Assembly: GCA_012295275.1 (NCBI GenBank)
Contig: CM022672.1
Coordinates: forward strand, 28,162,472-28,226,471
Length of the DNA: 64,000 nt
Direction: 5' to 3'
DNA from: Chrysomallon squamiferum
Lineage: Eukaryota > Mollusca > Gastropoda > Neomphalida > Peltospiridae
A program made the position numbers and the translations under genes. Positions 14,264-26,580 of this stretch are shown here, in pieces; within the stretch, counting starts at the first letter, position 1; each line of letters opens with the position of its first letter. Under the pieces are notes generated by a model. It was not told the DNA's origin. It worked only from the letters and a program-made list of their open reading frames with translations, and did not search any database.

Positions 14264-14513
14264 GGTGGAAGTAACGGGAGACAACTATAGTTTTAAGAAC
14301 GTTCATTTCTTTAATGCAATGGATATTTCCAGTAACAACCATAGTGATACTCACCGATCCTCCACTCAGACCACCAATTCCATCGAACCTTCGCCCATAA
14401 CCTCTAGAATCATCAATATTATACACCGAAAAACTGTCTGTCGTTACCACATACAAAATACCCAGAACTAAACATGCAAAAATATTTAAATTAAAAGTAA
14501 AACTATCGCCCAT
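2495..14513 (-). CDS. GALC: Galactocerebrosidase (GALC-like) paralogue A, 18 exons
   Basis: Lysosomal beta-galactosidase of family GH59, which removes galactose from galactosylceramide and related lipids. Exons (minus): 14513-14355, 13286-13218, 12426-12363, 11822-11734, 11594-11430, 11197-11159, 10000-9870, 9328-9211, 8598-8561, 7917-7793, 7254-7115, 6920-6831, 6337-6248, 5605-5464, 5109-4929, 4365-4196, 3726-3647, 2737-2495. They join in frame to 710 aa (human about 685). The first exon gives a hydrophobic signal peptide followed by the family motif '[12 protein letters not shown]'. The expected acid/base Glu is E186 (IWNEKP) and the nucleophile E262 (SSEDYS), both present. The C-terminal lectin-like domain runs through '[12 protein letters not shown]'. 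A basic tail of about 34 residues follows. Each listed exon has AG/GT borders. Exon 17 is the least conserved. Confidence 0.93.
2924..3241. repeat. Minisatellite, 33-bp unit, about 10 copies
   Basis: Direct repeats of a 33-bp unit that includes 'cttctatcagtaatctggca'. Copies differ at a few positions. The unit is a multiple of three, so the minus strand stays open for 133 codons and reads as an 11-residue repeat ([11 protein letters not shown]). It lies wholly inside intron 17 of GALC paralogue A, so the open frame is best read as a by-product of the array. Confidence 0.9.
4727..4768. repeat. (CA)n microsatellite
   Basis: About 20 uninterrupted CA units in intron 15 of GALC paralogue A, preceded by a degenerate CA/TG-rich tract. 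Confidence 0.95.
7960..8188. repeat. Dispersed repeat, copy 1 (about 230 bp)
   Basis: This stretch of intron 9 of GALC paralogue A is nearly identical to 10682-10917 in intron 6 of the same gene and in the same orientation. The shared core runs from 'aattttaaaaactaaaa' to about 'ttccatgca'. Copy 2 lies inside a TA-flanked element with inverted ends. No such ends were found around copy 1. Confidence 0.85.
8836..8876. repeat. (TG)n microsatellite
   Basis: TG repeat in intron 8 of GALC paralogue A, with one CG interruption near its end. Confidence 0.9.
9340..9835. repeat. (AGT)n-rich trinucleotide tract
   Basis: Nearly 500 bp in intron 7 of GALC paralogue A dominated by AGT/AAT-type triplets. 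The purest runs are near 9638-9690 and 9762-9800. The degenerate parts look like an old expanded trinucleotide repeat. Confidence 0.85.
10481..11022. mobile_element. Non-autonomous DNA element (MITE-like), TA flanks
   Basis: The left end begins CAGTGGTACCTGTCTT. The right end, read on the other strand, begins CAGTGTTACCTGTCTT. TA lies on both sides, as expected for a TA target duplication. The 542-bp interior has no coding frame for a transposase. Most of the second half is the repeat shared with 7960-8188. It lies in intron 6 of GALC paralogue A. Confidence 0.75.
10682..10917. repeat. Dispersed repeat, copy 2 (about 235 bp)
   Basis: Nearly identical partner of 7960-8188, embedded in the MITE-like element. 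The differences are scattered substitutions and small indels. Confidence 0.85.
14203..14259. repeat. (GA)n microsatellite
   Basis: About 28 GA units in intron 1 of GALC paralogue A, less than 100 bp from the exon 1 donor site. Confidence 0.95.
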
Positions 14514-15337
14514 ATTTTAGGGTTACTTCGCCAGGTGACTTCAAGGATTAAAACTCATTAACATCACTGTGAACTTTCAAAATAAAATTATGTACCCATA
14601 TATTAATTTTATCCCGGCATCTTTATTTATTTTATACTGCCTTTCCTTTTTTTATTTGTTTTTACGGGTTTCCTATTTCAGCCGAATCGATGAAAAGATT
14701 AACTGAAATTCCCGCAATACCGACGACAACCTTGTCCTCGTTAACAGCTCCTGAGCCATAAAAAGATAGTATATAATGTTCGTACAAAAAAAAAAAAAAT
14801 AATAATAGTCATAAGAATGTATGTTATATATAAAATAATAATTTGTAAATAAATTTAGTTAATCTTTAGAATACTCCGTCAAACGTTCTACGTTAAAAAT
14901 ATAATTTATGAATTAATTAAGGACGTTGCTCAGTCAAAATGTCTGCGCCTATCGTCTAAGACAGGGTAATTTGAAATTTAGAGATTTTGTTTTGGTGAGG
15001 CACTTTATTAACACTTTTTATAAATAAAAGAAATACTGAACATTTGACTTCAGTTAATAACAAAGGACTCATTAATGAAATCTATGTGAATACGGTTATT
15101 TATGCTGTTGATGATGAATCGGTGATGTTTGAAATTGAATGATTCATTGGTGATACTGATAGTGATATAGTGACAGGTCCATTTATGGTCATTGTTTACA
15201 TTTACTTTTTGTTTTTTATTTGAAAAATATAATTTATATGAGGTGAATATGATTCTGTTGGTTTACTTATATAATTTATATATACAGCTCATTCAATTGT
15301 TAAAAAAAATAATAATGGTTCCAAAAACCAGTCTCAT

Positions 15338-15420
<83 letters not shown>

Positions 15421-15608
15421 CTGGATATATCATAAGACCATTAATCAGTGTTATGGAAATTATTATAATTTTTTGTTTTGCCATGAAATAAAATGTTGCA
15501 GTTTTAATGTGATTAAATTAATAAAAAATTGTAATACTTCCAGGAGAGATGCTGCTTTCAAAAACTCATCTGATAACAAAAATTTAGATTGTGAGAAAAA
15601 TAATAACC
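14514..15608. promoter_or_regulatory. Shared upstream region between divergent GALC-A and UROS
   Basis: Only 1095 bp separate the start codons of GALC paralogue A (minus) and UROS (plus), so both promoters and 5' leaders must lie here. The one strong feature is a long CT tract near the UROS side. No TATA box or initiator could be assigned with confidence. Confidence 0.5.
15342..15417. repeat. (CT)n microsatellite upstream of UROS
   Basis: About 38 uninterrupted CT units ending some 190 bp before the UROS start codon. With the GA run at 14203-14259 it brackets the divergent gene starts with complementary purine/pyrimidine repeats. Confidence 0.95.
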
Positions 15609-18160
15609 ATGACACAAACAGCTCCAAATATCAATGACAAGTTTGTAATGTTGTTTAAAGCTCCGAAAGAAACAGAAGAAGATAATTTTGTTACGGTAAT
15701 ATTATAAACTATTATAATTTTAATATTTGTTTTTCATTTCAAAGTTGTCAGTTCTTTCTGATAAGTATGTTTAAAATTTCTAAAATGTTTGCCAGATAAT
15801 TAGCCAACCAATTGTTGTTGACATAATTAGATTATTTATTTGATATCTTTCCATCTGTCCACTTTGTTTGTGTGTGTTTGTGTGTGGGTGTGGGTGTGCA
15901 CAGAGATGATCAGTTTAAATATAATTTTTATCTTTCTACAAACTGGTGACCATTTTTACAAGGGAAAAGAAGAAATTAGTTACATTATTCAAATGACTGA
16001 GATTGATAAATATTGACAAATATTGACATTATTTTAAGTTATTTTGTTACCTGCAATAAAATGCAGCATAATAATGAACACAAGTTATTTATTTCTTACA
16101 AAAGTGTTTAAAATGTTTAGACTAAACTAAATCTTACACAAAATAATCTCTAAAACAAATTTTATTACAGCATCTCAGAACCTCTGGTTACAATGCTGTC
16201 AGTATCCCAGTATTAGCTTTCAAATTTGTCAACACAGATAAATTAGCATCTTGTTTACAAGAACTTGATTCATATTCGGCTGTCATATTTACAAGTCCAA
16301 GAACAGTCCAGGCAGCGGTACTAGCCGCAGAAAGCCTTGAAGGTGAATATAGTATATTTTTTAACTGCATCTGACTGCAGATCATAAAACTGAATTAAAT
16401 TTTATCTGGATAAAAAAACATCAAGTGAATTTTATAACTGCAATTTGCTTATATTCAATTTTAAAACCCAAAGTTTACTATTAATTCCCCATTGTCTGTG
16501 ATTTCATTTTATACATGTGGATGTGGTCTGTCAGTTTTTCAGCTTTAAAAAATGTGTTGTTTTATTTTGTTTATATTTTAGGCTCAGATAGTAAATCTCT
16601 TGGTTTTGATAAAATCAAATGTTTTGTTGTGGGAAAGAGCACAGGTGCTGCAGGTGAGATTTGTAAAATTATTTTGAAAATGACTGTGTAGAATCTGTGT
16701 GTGTGTGTGTGTTGTAAATAACTAACATAAAATATTCTTTATTTACAGAAATTTGATGAATAGTTTGTTTCTTTTAATTGTAATTTAAAAACAAATAAAA
16801 AAATGGTAAACACTAACAAAAAAACAACAATAAACTCTCTGTTACAAACAAAAATAAGAATTATGTTAACTATGCCTGGTCTGTTTAGTCTAACAGGCTT
16901 TTGTAATTATTTTAAATTTGGATATTAATCTGAACATGACATAATTATAGCAAAAAAGGCTGGTTTCAACCCTGTTGGAGAAGAAGCAGGAAATGCCAGT
17001 GAACTAGCAGACATCATTATTAAAGGTAATCTGTTACAGCAGCTTAAAAGTTTGTATAAAGTAAAGTAATTTAGAAATTCAAATTCCTGTTTAATTTCCT
17101 AGAGACATCAATCACCACTTACAATAAATTTATTCAAATTTTTGATAGAATTATAATAAAATTATGGGTCGTTGATGTTTAGAGAAATAATATAATTATA
17201 AAAATGTGTATGTGTATATATAATATATATAAAATAACTTATTAAATAAATAAATGGTCTGAAATTATTATACAGTAAACCTCGCCTAAGTCATCACTTT
17301 CGGGACCAAGATTTTTCAACAACTTAAGAGACATGACAAGTAATGCTATGTCATCATAATGGTGACTTACAATAACTCATTATAATGACGACTTATCCAA
17401 GCCTGTTCTCTCTATAGCCAAAATAATCAGCTTTGATCAGTGTTATATATGGTTCATATCTCTGGAAAATGTCCTTCAATTTTTCTGTTTTCCATTCTTC
17501 AATTACTTCTGTATTAACACGCTCAGATTCACCTGCTTTAAGTTATTTTCCGATTCCCCCACTTTTCCTTAAAACAATCAGTCGAACTGTCATTCAGTGT
17601 TTCACCATCCTCATGACCAAGCTGGTTAGCAAAGGCTCATGCTTTTTGAAGTAGCCTGATCACCACTGATATGAATTTCAGGGCTAGCAGCCATTTGTTG
17701 AAAACATTTAGTTAGCAAAGAGTCGACATCTTCAAATGCACTTGATATACACTTTTATACACTAAAAAGTCACTATAGTCAGTGCCACATTCCAGAATAT
17801 GTTAATTCAACAAACACATACACTAGGCAATATCTACATATCAACATACACATATCAATACCCAAATGCACAGCACCTGCGTACAACCGTGCCATTGCCT
17901 TGTGATAGTGGGTAAACTGTATGAGACTTTTTCAAGGGATTTACTACAGACAACTTAGAGCTAGAAATTAAATGCAGTTTGTTTTCTTGGGACCAAGCAT
18001 CAGGTGATGATTTAGATGTTTTGATGACTTAGATGGGGACATTTTATTGGAAATAATGATACCAAAAATCAGAAATTTCACTAAGGTGACAATTTACGTT
18101 CTTTGACAACTAAAATGCGGATGACTTTGAAGGTTTAATGTAGATATCATTGGTTGATAA

Positions 18161-18194
<34 letters not shown>

Positions 18195-21100
18195 TATTAT
18201 TATTAACAGGCTGCAAAAGTGAGGAGTCAAAGCCTTTCCTCTACCCATGTAGTAATTTAAGGCGTGATGTTATAACAGAAAAACTTAAAGGAAAAGGTCA
18301 GGATTTAATTATTCAGTTTTGTAACAATAAATTGAATACAACAAATAAGTAGAATCATGTGCTAGACTACAGGCAGTAATGGTTTATACTGAAAATATAA
18401 TTTACAGATTCATAATAGAAATGACATCTTTAAAAATACGATTTCATGTTTATTATTATTATTTTTATTAGCATTATTGGTTCATGTCTTACACTATTTT
18501 ACTGGCTGTAATCTAAATTAAATATTTTTGACCAAATGGGCAGATGCCATTAAAACCTGAAAACTAATAATAAAGTGTGTCACATCTTTATCTTGTTTCT
18601 TATTATAGTTAGCATGCCAGTGCTTTCATTTGCTTGACAGAGGCTATGTTTTGATCCTTAATCAGTCCTGTAGTGGCCATGAAATAATTGTAATAATATG
18701 TTAACCTTAATATTCTTCTTAATTAATTTTATCTAGTGTTCTTAATATCAAGAATATGTTCAATAAAAAAAGGCATCTAAAAATACTTCTCTCTTTATAT
18801 AGAATTCACACTGAATGAAGTTACAGTGTATGAAACTTGTCCAAATGAAAACTTGGAAACTGTAGTAAAAGAAGCAATGACATCAGATGTAAGCAGTTTT
18901 ATTGACATTTAGTTTATTACAAAAAAATATTTTACTCTAATATTTTGCTTTTTCTTTGTGTGGTGTCATCTAATAGCAGACATGCAGCAGATAAATCTAA
19001 TCATAATTGAATTATATTTCATTTACTAAGTCAAATCTTAATAGTTCTAACTTGTCTGAATCATAAAATATGAGTTACGTTCCTTGATATGATTAAAATA
19101 TAACTTTAGAATTTTCTTCAGAATTTATTTATTTCAAACTGGATAATATCTAATGCATGTCAGAGTTTGATGTGTTTTTTCAATTCTGCAAGTCTAAATA
19201 ACAGTATTGTACTTTAATGTTATCTTCAATTAAACTGATAAACTCTGAAATAAAAGTTACATAATTAAATTAACTTGATTAAAGAAAATATATGTAATGA
19301 CATAGGATAACCAGTCGTATATCATTTAATTTTGAGTTACAGCCTATTAATGCTGTCCAATGCATTAATAATTTTTTTTTTTTTTAATGAATAAATAGTC
19401 TTGAAAACATCTCATATCTATACATGTTTTTTGCTGAAATCAGTCAATAAAACATTCTTTATGTGTGTGTATGTGTGTGTTTGTGTGTTTTAAGTGGTGG
19501 TGAATATGACATTGGTTCGGTCCACTACCATGTCGGCAGTGTCCATCACCTCAATAACACCTGTCTTATCAGCTTCCATAAGCTTGCATAGATTATGTTA
19601 ATTTAATAACATAACATGGTAAGATTATGTCATGTTGCAGCATATGGAAAGAATAAGAGATTGCAGCAGTGTCATCTCAATCTAGTTTCAGCCAAAGACA
19701 TAATCATTTCATTGGACAGAAAAGTGTAATTAAAAACAACAAGAAAAATAGAAGCCTAATTTTACTTATTTTTTAAATTATTCTTAACCCTGAATTCTAT
19801 GTACCAGTGGTGCACAGCTTTTGAATTTATTTAGCAAAAAACCAAAAACATGATTAAATTAAATAATGGGTCTTTTTTACATTTTTCCTTTATTTTAAAT
19901 TTGACAATATCTAGGGCCTGCCTGAGTTTGCTGTGTTTTTCAGTCCGTCAGGAGTACTGAACACTGAACACCTTGTTGCTAAAGGAATTCTACCACTTAA
20001 AAAAATAAAGGTAAGCATTTTCTTGAAATTAAAATGATTAGCAAATTCACATGATTTTAGTTTTTTTAAGAATGACATAGGAAAAGACATATGGTACAAT
20101 AATTATTCCTTTTGGATATGAATGAATATTTCTTAATACATATTTCATTGATATTGTTTTAGTAGTTTCCATTTACCATTCTTTGCAATTAATAAATAAT
20201 AATCTTAATATAAGGATATAAGGATCAACTGAACTTTTGTATCTCCTCTTTTATTTATATAACCTCAGTTCACACATAAAAATAAATTGCTAATAAATAT
20301 GGTTTGTCAACATGGTACTTTAGTGATTCTGTAAATTTGTTTTAATCTTTTTTGATCAATGCATCATAATAAAGAGGAACATCTGTTAGTCCTAAACATT
20401 CGCTGTTATTATCAGATATGTATAATGTTCATTCTAAAAAACATACTAAAAAGGTAAAAGGTACAGACACTGAACAATTCCAGGATAAATATATTTATAA
20501 TTCTCTAATAGGTTGTTGCTCTTGGACCAACAACAAACAAGGAGCTGGTTTCTAGAGGGTTCAGTCCAATTGGTACAGCTAAAAAACCTGATCCTCCCAG
20601 TTTAGTTGAAGTACTGAAACAGGTAAGATGTATTTACAGCATTGACATTAATCTAGAAAATGTCTGAGATTACGTATCAGGTGGGAATCTGGCTTTGTGG
20701 ATAATTTAACATATCTAACATTTGTTAAATAAAACAAGCAATTTATTTATCTATAAATTTGTTTTTATGGTTGTCTAGAAATTTATAGGAGCAATAATCA
20801 AGGTATGTTTTTTATTATATGAAAGAAAATAAGTAATGATGTTACTATATTCAAAATCATTTAAAAGTTCATCATCTTGTTAATTTATAAAAATGGCTTT
20901 CTAGATTGCTCCAAAGAAAAACTATGGCTCAGCTCAGTCTCTCCAACTGTTGAGGCACACTTCACATAGGCATTTTACTTTTAGTCTGGTAATAGATTAA
21001 TGCTGACTGCAGGCACTTCTGAAAACAATTTATTTCTAATGGATGCTAATTTCAGTTTGTCAGTCGTATCTTGTATATTCAAGTGATAGTTAACTGATGA

Positions 21101-21835
21101 GTTAAAAATGCATTTTTGTTTTTCCTTATGAATTTGAGTCAAAATGCGATACAGATTATTAAAGGTATGAATGAACCTGAGCAAGATGAGAAAAGCTTCT
21201 CATTAACTTTGATAGTTTGTAATGAAGATATTGAACTGATCTTAATTAGATATTGTCAGTTAGTTTATGTATTTGTTTCTCTATATAGCCATTTTAAAAG
21301 GTTATTTGTTATCATTTACTTTTAACAGTGGCTACATTGATTGTCCATGAACTGAGTTTTCACCCAGCTGAAAATGTTTCGAGGCTTATTTTATAAACAT
21401 TGACAAAAACAATTATGTGGCTTTTGGGGAAATAAACATATTTATATATATATATCTTATTTTAATTTTTTAATTATATAATTAACAAATTGCTTCCACA
21501 GTCTCTGTATTGGATGATCTTATGGAAAAACATCTTTTAGTGTCTTTTTGGTGTATCCATGTATGGTATAGGTGTTTATCATTGCTACATATTTAAAATA
21601 CTGTAAAAAAAAATTTTTTTTTGTACCATTATTCACCTTATTATTCAAATGTTTTTACCACTCTCTGCAGCACTCTATAATTAAGAAAAACGTCCAACAT
21701 AAATGGAGGTTTCACATGATTATTGCTCTTTAAGATTTTGTATTCTTCTAGAATTTTAATTTTGCAGTAATAATTATTTTTCTTTTGTCTCTCTTTTGAC
21801 TCTAGGAGCCTGAAAACACAGAAAGCAATGGATAA
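15609..21835 (+). CDS. UROS: Uroporphyrinogen-III synthase, 9 exons
   Basis: Cytosolic haem-pathway enzyme that closes hydroxymethylbilane to uroporphyrinogen III with inversion of ring D. Exons: 15609-15695, 16171-16342, 16582-16653, 16951-17025, 18210-18296, 18803-18888, 19915-20010, 20512-20622, 21806-21835. The sum is 816 nt, an intact frame of 271 aa (human 265). Family landmarks in order are 'VMLFKAPKE' at the N-terminus, 'IPVLAFKF', 'VIFTSPRTVQAA', 'FLYPCSNLRRDVI', 'AVFFSPSGVL' and 'KVVALGPTTNKEL'. The start gives about 13 residues before the usual first strand; an internal Met at residue 14 is a possible alternative start. The last exon codes for only nine residues. A TA-flanked element sits in intron 4. 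Confidence 0.95.
17273..18140. mobile_element. TA-flanked DNA element, possibly pogo/Tigger-like
   Basis: The left end is CAGTAAACCTCGCCTAAGTC. The right end, read in reverse, begins CATTAAACCTTCAAAGTCATC. TA is present on both sides. The short ends and TA target resemble pogo/Tigger-type elements. The 868-bp interior has only short open stretches with no clear transposase motif, so this is a non-autonomous or badly decayed copy in UROS intron 4. Confidence 0.55.
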
Positions 21836-21928
21836 GTATCTTTCTTGACAAATGAATGGAACCTATGTGCTGCATGCTTTTACCAGTATTTAAGAAAATC
21901 AAGAATGAGGAGAAATTACATTCAACCT

Positions 21929-22080
21929 ATATTTCTATGATGGTTTCCCCTTTTGATATTTGTTACGTTAGTGAATCAAAAAGTTAGAATTTTTCTCTTG
22001 GTCATATTTCTTCTGACATTTACTGATATTTCTGTGATGGTTTCCCATTTTATATTTCTTATGTTAGTGAAGCACAATGT
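21929..22080. repeat. Tandem duplication in the UROS 3' region
   Basis: Two related segments of about 55 bp, near 21929-21984 and 22025-22080, both contain 'atatttct(a/g)tgatggtttccc' and end near 'acgttagtgaa' or 'atgttagtgaa'. They lie just after the UROS stop, probably in its 3' UTR. Confidence 0.6.
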
Positions 22081-22322
22081 TGCAGGTATTGCTCATTTAA
22101 TGATTATTTATCATGAACCAGTAATCCTTTGTGAACAAAATACTATATATAACTGACCATTTACTGTCAGACCAATTTATAAAATGTTCTTGTAGCATAC
22201 ATACATCTTAATTAGAAACAAATACCAGTGTTGTAAATAACAAAACATTATGCTTATTTCAATGTTAATTACCAGTTGTAATGTTCCAGTATAATAACTA
22301 AAATACAACAACTAAAATGTGC

Positions 22323-22328
22323 AATAAA
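22323..22328 (+). terminator. Candidate poly(A) signal of UROS
   Basis: AATAAA about 490 nt after the UROS stop codon. Further hexamers occur downstream, so the true 3' end is uncertain. Confidence 0.4.
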
Positions 22329-22329
22329 A

Positions 22330-24270
22330 CCAATTTAAAATGTTGAGTTAATATAACAATAAGAACAAGAGACCTAAATACATTTGTATATTTCCAAGTT
22401 AAGGATTTCAGTGTTGTGCTAATAACAAAGTTTGACAGTAGTATAACAAGTTTATGAGAATACATGAATGTTCATGTTTGTCTCTTTTAGTTTTATAACG
22501 ACATTGCTGCACAAAGACAAATAATAAAAAGTCCCGATAGAGTAGGCTAATCCATTTGCAAAGTATAAAAGTATTCTCACTCAAATTTAATACCAGTACA
22601 TTTTTCTATATGGAATAATTTTTGAAAATGCAAAATATTATGTACCTTATCACCAAAAATCTGAAACCAACATAACTGTCATTTTGAAATATATAATATG
22701 CATTCATGCTCTTTGTTCACATGCAGCTGTCAACTTCAAGGTTTGTAACCCATGTTCTGTATAATTAATTAAATTAATATAGTTCAATTCTGTTAGTCCA
22801 TTGTATATGTATATGATTAAAGGTGCAAATCCAGCATTTTTATTTATAAAATAATTAATGTTCTTGTAGTAGAAAATTGTCCAAGGATTTTTAATATATT
22901 GTGTCAGCTCTAGTCATATCATTTAATTTTTGTTTATGAGGTAACATAATTTGAAAAAGATTGCAGACTGCTACAAGATTACACTAGCTATAGCAGGTGT
23001 ATTTTGGGATAATTCTGTATAAAAATAATAAAGATAATATGAAACCAAGGCATTAAAGATTTGAAATATAAACTGTAATTAACGTTTTCAAACAGGAGTG
23101 AATTGACACGGAAAACAATTTCAGATCAGTTTTTTTTTTTTTTTTTTTTTTTTTTTTCTCCTTTTCTTAAGCAAAGCTTACCTGCCAAGTCATTTGCCTG
23201 TCAGTTTATATGTAATTATAGGTCATAATCTGAGATATCATACTGAAATAAAACACACACACACACACACACACTTAGGAACATGCCCTATTATATTTAA
23301 CTGGTTTATTTATGCCTTACAGACTGTTTTTGTTTTTTATAAAAAGTATTTTTTACTTATGATATTGGGATTATGCTTTTTAATTACCTATGCAATTTTA
23401 TTATCTCATTAAATGGATTGTTTACTGTGTTACCATAACTTTGTTATTTAATGTATTGGCAACATTTTTACATTTGTGTGAAACATTAAAATATAAAATG
23501 TCTTTATTTTCAGTTGTTTTTTTTTTCTCATTTTATATATATATACAAGATGAACACATCCAGGCAACTGAATTGGAATGAATGCAAACATGCAAGTGTC
23601 TCTGGATCTGCATACAGTTCACAGCAAATAAAGCAACAAATAATATCTGACAAATATTAAACTTTTATTGGACAAAATTTGAATAAATATAGTTCAGTGA
23701 TTCAGAAACTAGGATTCTGTTTTACTATGCACTATTTTTTTTATTTTTAAACATTTGAATTAGTAACTCTGACATTTTATTTTGTAGTTTGAGAATGGCT
23801 TCATTTTGCTTGAAAAAATATTAAAATATGAAATAAAGAGGGCAACTTTAATATTTCTGTAATAGTATTAATAATAACAATATCACCCATTCAGCAAAGC
23901 CATTCTTTTTAAATAAATCATAATCAGATGTATTTATTTTCTAATAGTCCGAGTAATGCACATGTGCAATAAGGTAAACATTAATACACAAAGAGCTCTG
24001 CAGTATACAGAAAAAAGCAGAAGTTGTCTTAATATTATTTTACAGGTATATCACATGATAAAGATAAAAGTACAAAGTGTGATGTATGTAAATGAATATA
24101 CAAACATCCTATTCAGTTAAATCTTTACTTATTTTGTTATCACAGTTTCTACCATTAAAAAGCAGTTCTTTTTAAATTTGTACCATCCGAAACACCTTCT
24201 TTTTAGCAGTGGGGAGTCATTTTCTCATTCTATTTTTTTTTTTTTTTTTTTTTTTTTTTTGATCACTTGT
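22330..24270. other. Non-coding region downstream of UROS
   Basis: No gene was recognised. It holds two long T-runs (about 23131-23157 and 24233-24260) and a short (CA)n near 23253-23274. It may contain longer UROS 3' UTR forms. Confidence 0.5.
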
Positions 24271-24279
24271 TGACTACAT

Positions 24280-25620
24280 ATCAAAACCAGCAGTGACAAT
24301 GAACAATACTGTTTTCTGTGGATAACTTCTTGTGTCATACAGCTTCTTCTGGAGAGTTGTAATAGTCTTTCTCGGCACTTGCAGGTTTATGCAGTTTTGG
24401 ATGTCGTGTTCAGTCATTTGTTCTGCTTCTCCACAGAAGGAGCACATGAAAGAAGATACAAGCCAGAATGTTTTATTTATATGCTGATTGAGCCTGTTGT
24501 GCCCAGTCCTTAATCAGAAAATGATGATTAGTTCATGGAGGGAAAGCAGTTGATAGTCATTGGTCTGTTTGGGAGAGATCCAATATGGAATTTCACTTCT
24601 TCATATGGCTACCTAGTTATGCACCTAGTTTTGCCAGTGTGTCTGCATTCTCCTTTCCACGTTTGCCACAGTGAACTTGGTTGTCACTACTGATAGAATG
24701 TAAGGCTTCTGAAAGCCTGTCTAGCTTGATATTTTCAAGAACTGGATGGCAGAGAGAGCATCTGTGAAGAAGACAACATACGAGCAGTTCTCCCTGGTGC
24801 TGATGATGTTGGCAGCATGAATGAGAGCCTCAACCTCTGCAACATTGTTTGTGCAGTATTTCCCTGTAGGTAAATTTGCCTCTTCCATGATGTATATTCC
24901 AGCCCCTCCATTTTCCACTACATTTGTTGCAGATCCATCATGTCTTTGGGTACTGTTCATCAATTATGGCTAGTGTTGGAGCTCATTTTTATGGCAAACT
25001 ATGTTCCTCTCCATGGGTATTGGACCATTGTACAGAACTTGGTTCCCTGGACACAGCAGTCAGTGCTTATCCAATATATTTTATCTAGCAATTGTGCCTT
25101 ATGTTGCATCACCAATGATTTGCTCAGTTTTTTGAAAGACAGTTCTTTCTAGTCTGTTACAGGAATAGTTATTAATTATGTTCATTGGGTGTTGTGGCAA
25201 AGACTTGAACTTAGTGGCTTGTATAATGAGGATGGATTCCTAGCATTTCTTGGGGGATACAATAACATCTAGCTGTTCTATTTTCTCACTGGGCATTGAC
25301 TGCATTGCTCCAGTTATTATCCTAAGTACTTAGTTTTGAACCGTGTCTAGTTTTTATAGATGTGACATTGCTGCTGTTGACCATGTGTTGGATCCATACT
25401 CAAGATATTGGCTGATCATTCCTTGATAGACTCTCTCTTTCAGCAGTTTATAATCTGGAACCCATTTAGTGCCAGCTAATTTCCTTAATACTTCAAGTTT
25501 TCTTCAAGCTTTTGCCTCAGCTTTCTCCACTTGGGAACATTTTCGATTACTATAAATGATTGCTATTGTTTCGATGCTGTAATAATGTTTGGTTTCAGTG
25601 ATCTATGGATAATATAAAAA
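24280..25620 (-). mobile_element. Decayed retroelement with RNase H remnant
   Basis: Minus-strand frames broken by stops read like the 3' half of a LINE polyprotein. Near 25390-25300 they give 'YGSNTWSTAAMSHL' and 'RIITGAMQSMPSEK', typical of the segment after reverse transcriptase. An RNase H piece at 24963-24721 includes 'NNVAEVEALIHAANII' and 'VVFFTDALSAIQ'. A conserved tail follows ('VHCGKRGKENADTLAKLGA'). Orientation is opposite to GALC paralogue B just downstream. No intact frame remains. Confidence 0.7.
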
Positions 25621-25939
25621 TAAGTTTAAATATCCTTGCTTAGCAGCTGCGCTATTATTTGTGAAAGTTAATTTTGCTACCTTTGCTCAGTATTGCAAAA
25701 AATAACTAATTAGACCCTGTATTTTCTGACCTTACCTTAGCGCATAATCACATGCTTAAGCATGTTCACAATTTAATTTGCAATAGGATGAATATGCAGG
25801 CAAAACTAATTAACACATTTTTGGGGGTGTTTTTTTGTTGTTGTTTTGATACGAATAAACTTTCAAATAACATCATCAAAAAGAACCATTCAAAATAATT
25901 ATCTGAAACCGTTCAATAAATTATCATGTTATATATATG

Positions 25940-26072
25940 TTTCAAAAGTGAATTCAATAAGCCCACCAAATATAAATCTTAGCTATAACATTTTGTCAGC
26001 ATCGCTGTAATGCTGACAAAATGTTATAGCTAAGATTTATATTTGGTGGGCTTATTGAATTCACTTTTGAAA
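25940..26072. repeat. Perfect inverted repeat, 63-bp arms, 7-bp loop
   Basis: The arm 25940-26002 is exactly reverse-complementary to 26010-26072. The 7-bp spacer is cgctgta. No mismatch was found by eye over 63 bp, so an RNA or single strand would fold into one long hairpin. It ends 116 bp before the upstream alternative first exon of GALC paralogue B. Confidence 0.95.
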
Positions 26073-26188
26073 TTTACCAGTTTATTTATGGCTACATCGC
26101 TAATGATAAAATGATAATACACTTAACCAATGATATTTCGGGCTGTTACGGTAAATAAGGCCACTGGCCTCAGAAATAGTCCATTGCA

Positions 26189-26314
26189 ATGAAACTGTTT
26201 TTGTTATCTGTTGAATTATTGGCACTTATATACGGCCAGACAGTAAAGTACCCTGTTGATGATTGCTTTGGTTTAGAACGTCGGTATGATGGAATTGGCG
26301 GTTTAAGCTCAGGG
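26189..26314 (+). CDS. Alternative or orphan first exon of GALC paralogue B
   Basis: A 126-nt open exon beginning ATG and ending at a good donor (GGG|gtaaga). It encodes 42 residues: a hydrophobic signal-like start (MKLFLLSVELLALIYG) and then the GH59 opening motif in a diverged form (VDDCFGLERRYDGIGGLSSG). It ends in phase 0, as does the exon at 26643-26771, so it could splice to the same exon 2 (32175) and give a 685-residue enzyme. It could be a true alternative first exon or the remnant of a third gene copy. Confidence 0.75.
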
Positions 26315-26580
26315 GTAAGATTTAATCAGTGAAACCAAACATTATTACAGCATCGAAACAATAGCAATCATTTATATAGCTCTAGTCTAGGATATAATTT
26401 TAAATTCTTATTTTAAAGTTTCATCCAAATCATTTGACAGTAGCGTATATTATAACATTTATTGTTGATTTTTTTTTATATAAAATTTTCCCGTTAATTC
26501 ATACACATTAGTGCAGAGTAATGATAAACTTCTATTTCACTTAGACCTATGAAAACAGAAAACCAGTCTAACGAGCTGGA

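Noticed and set aside
15293-15484. 63-aa minus-strand Arg-Glu repeat protein
   Set aside because: Translation of the (CT)n microsatellite upstream of UROS.
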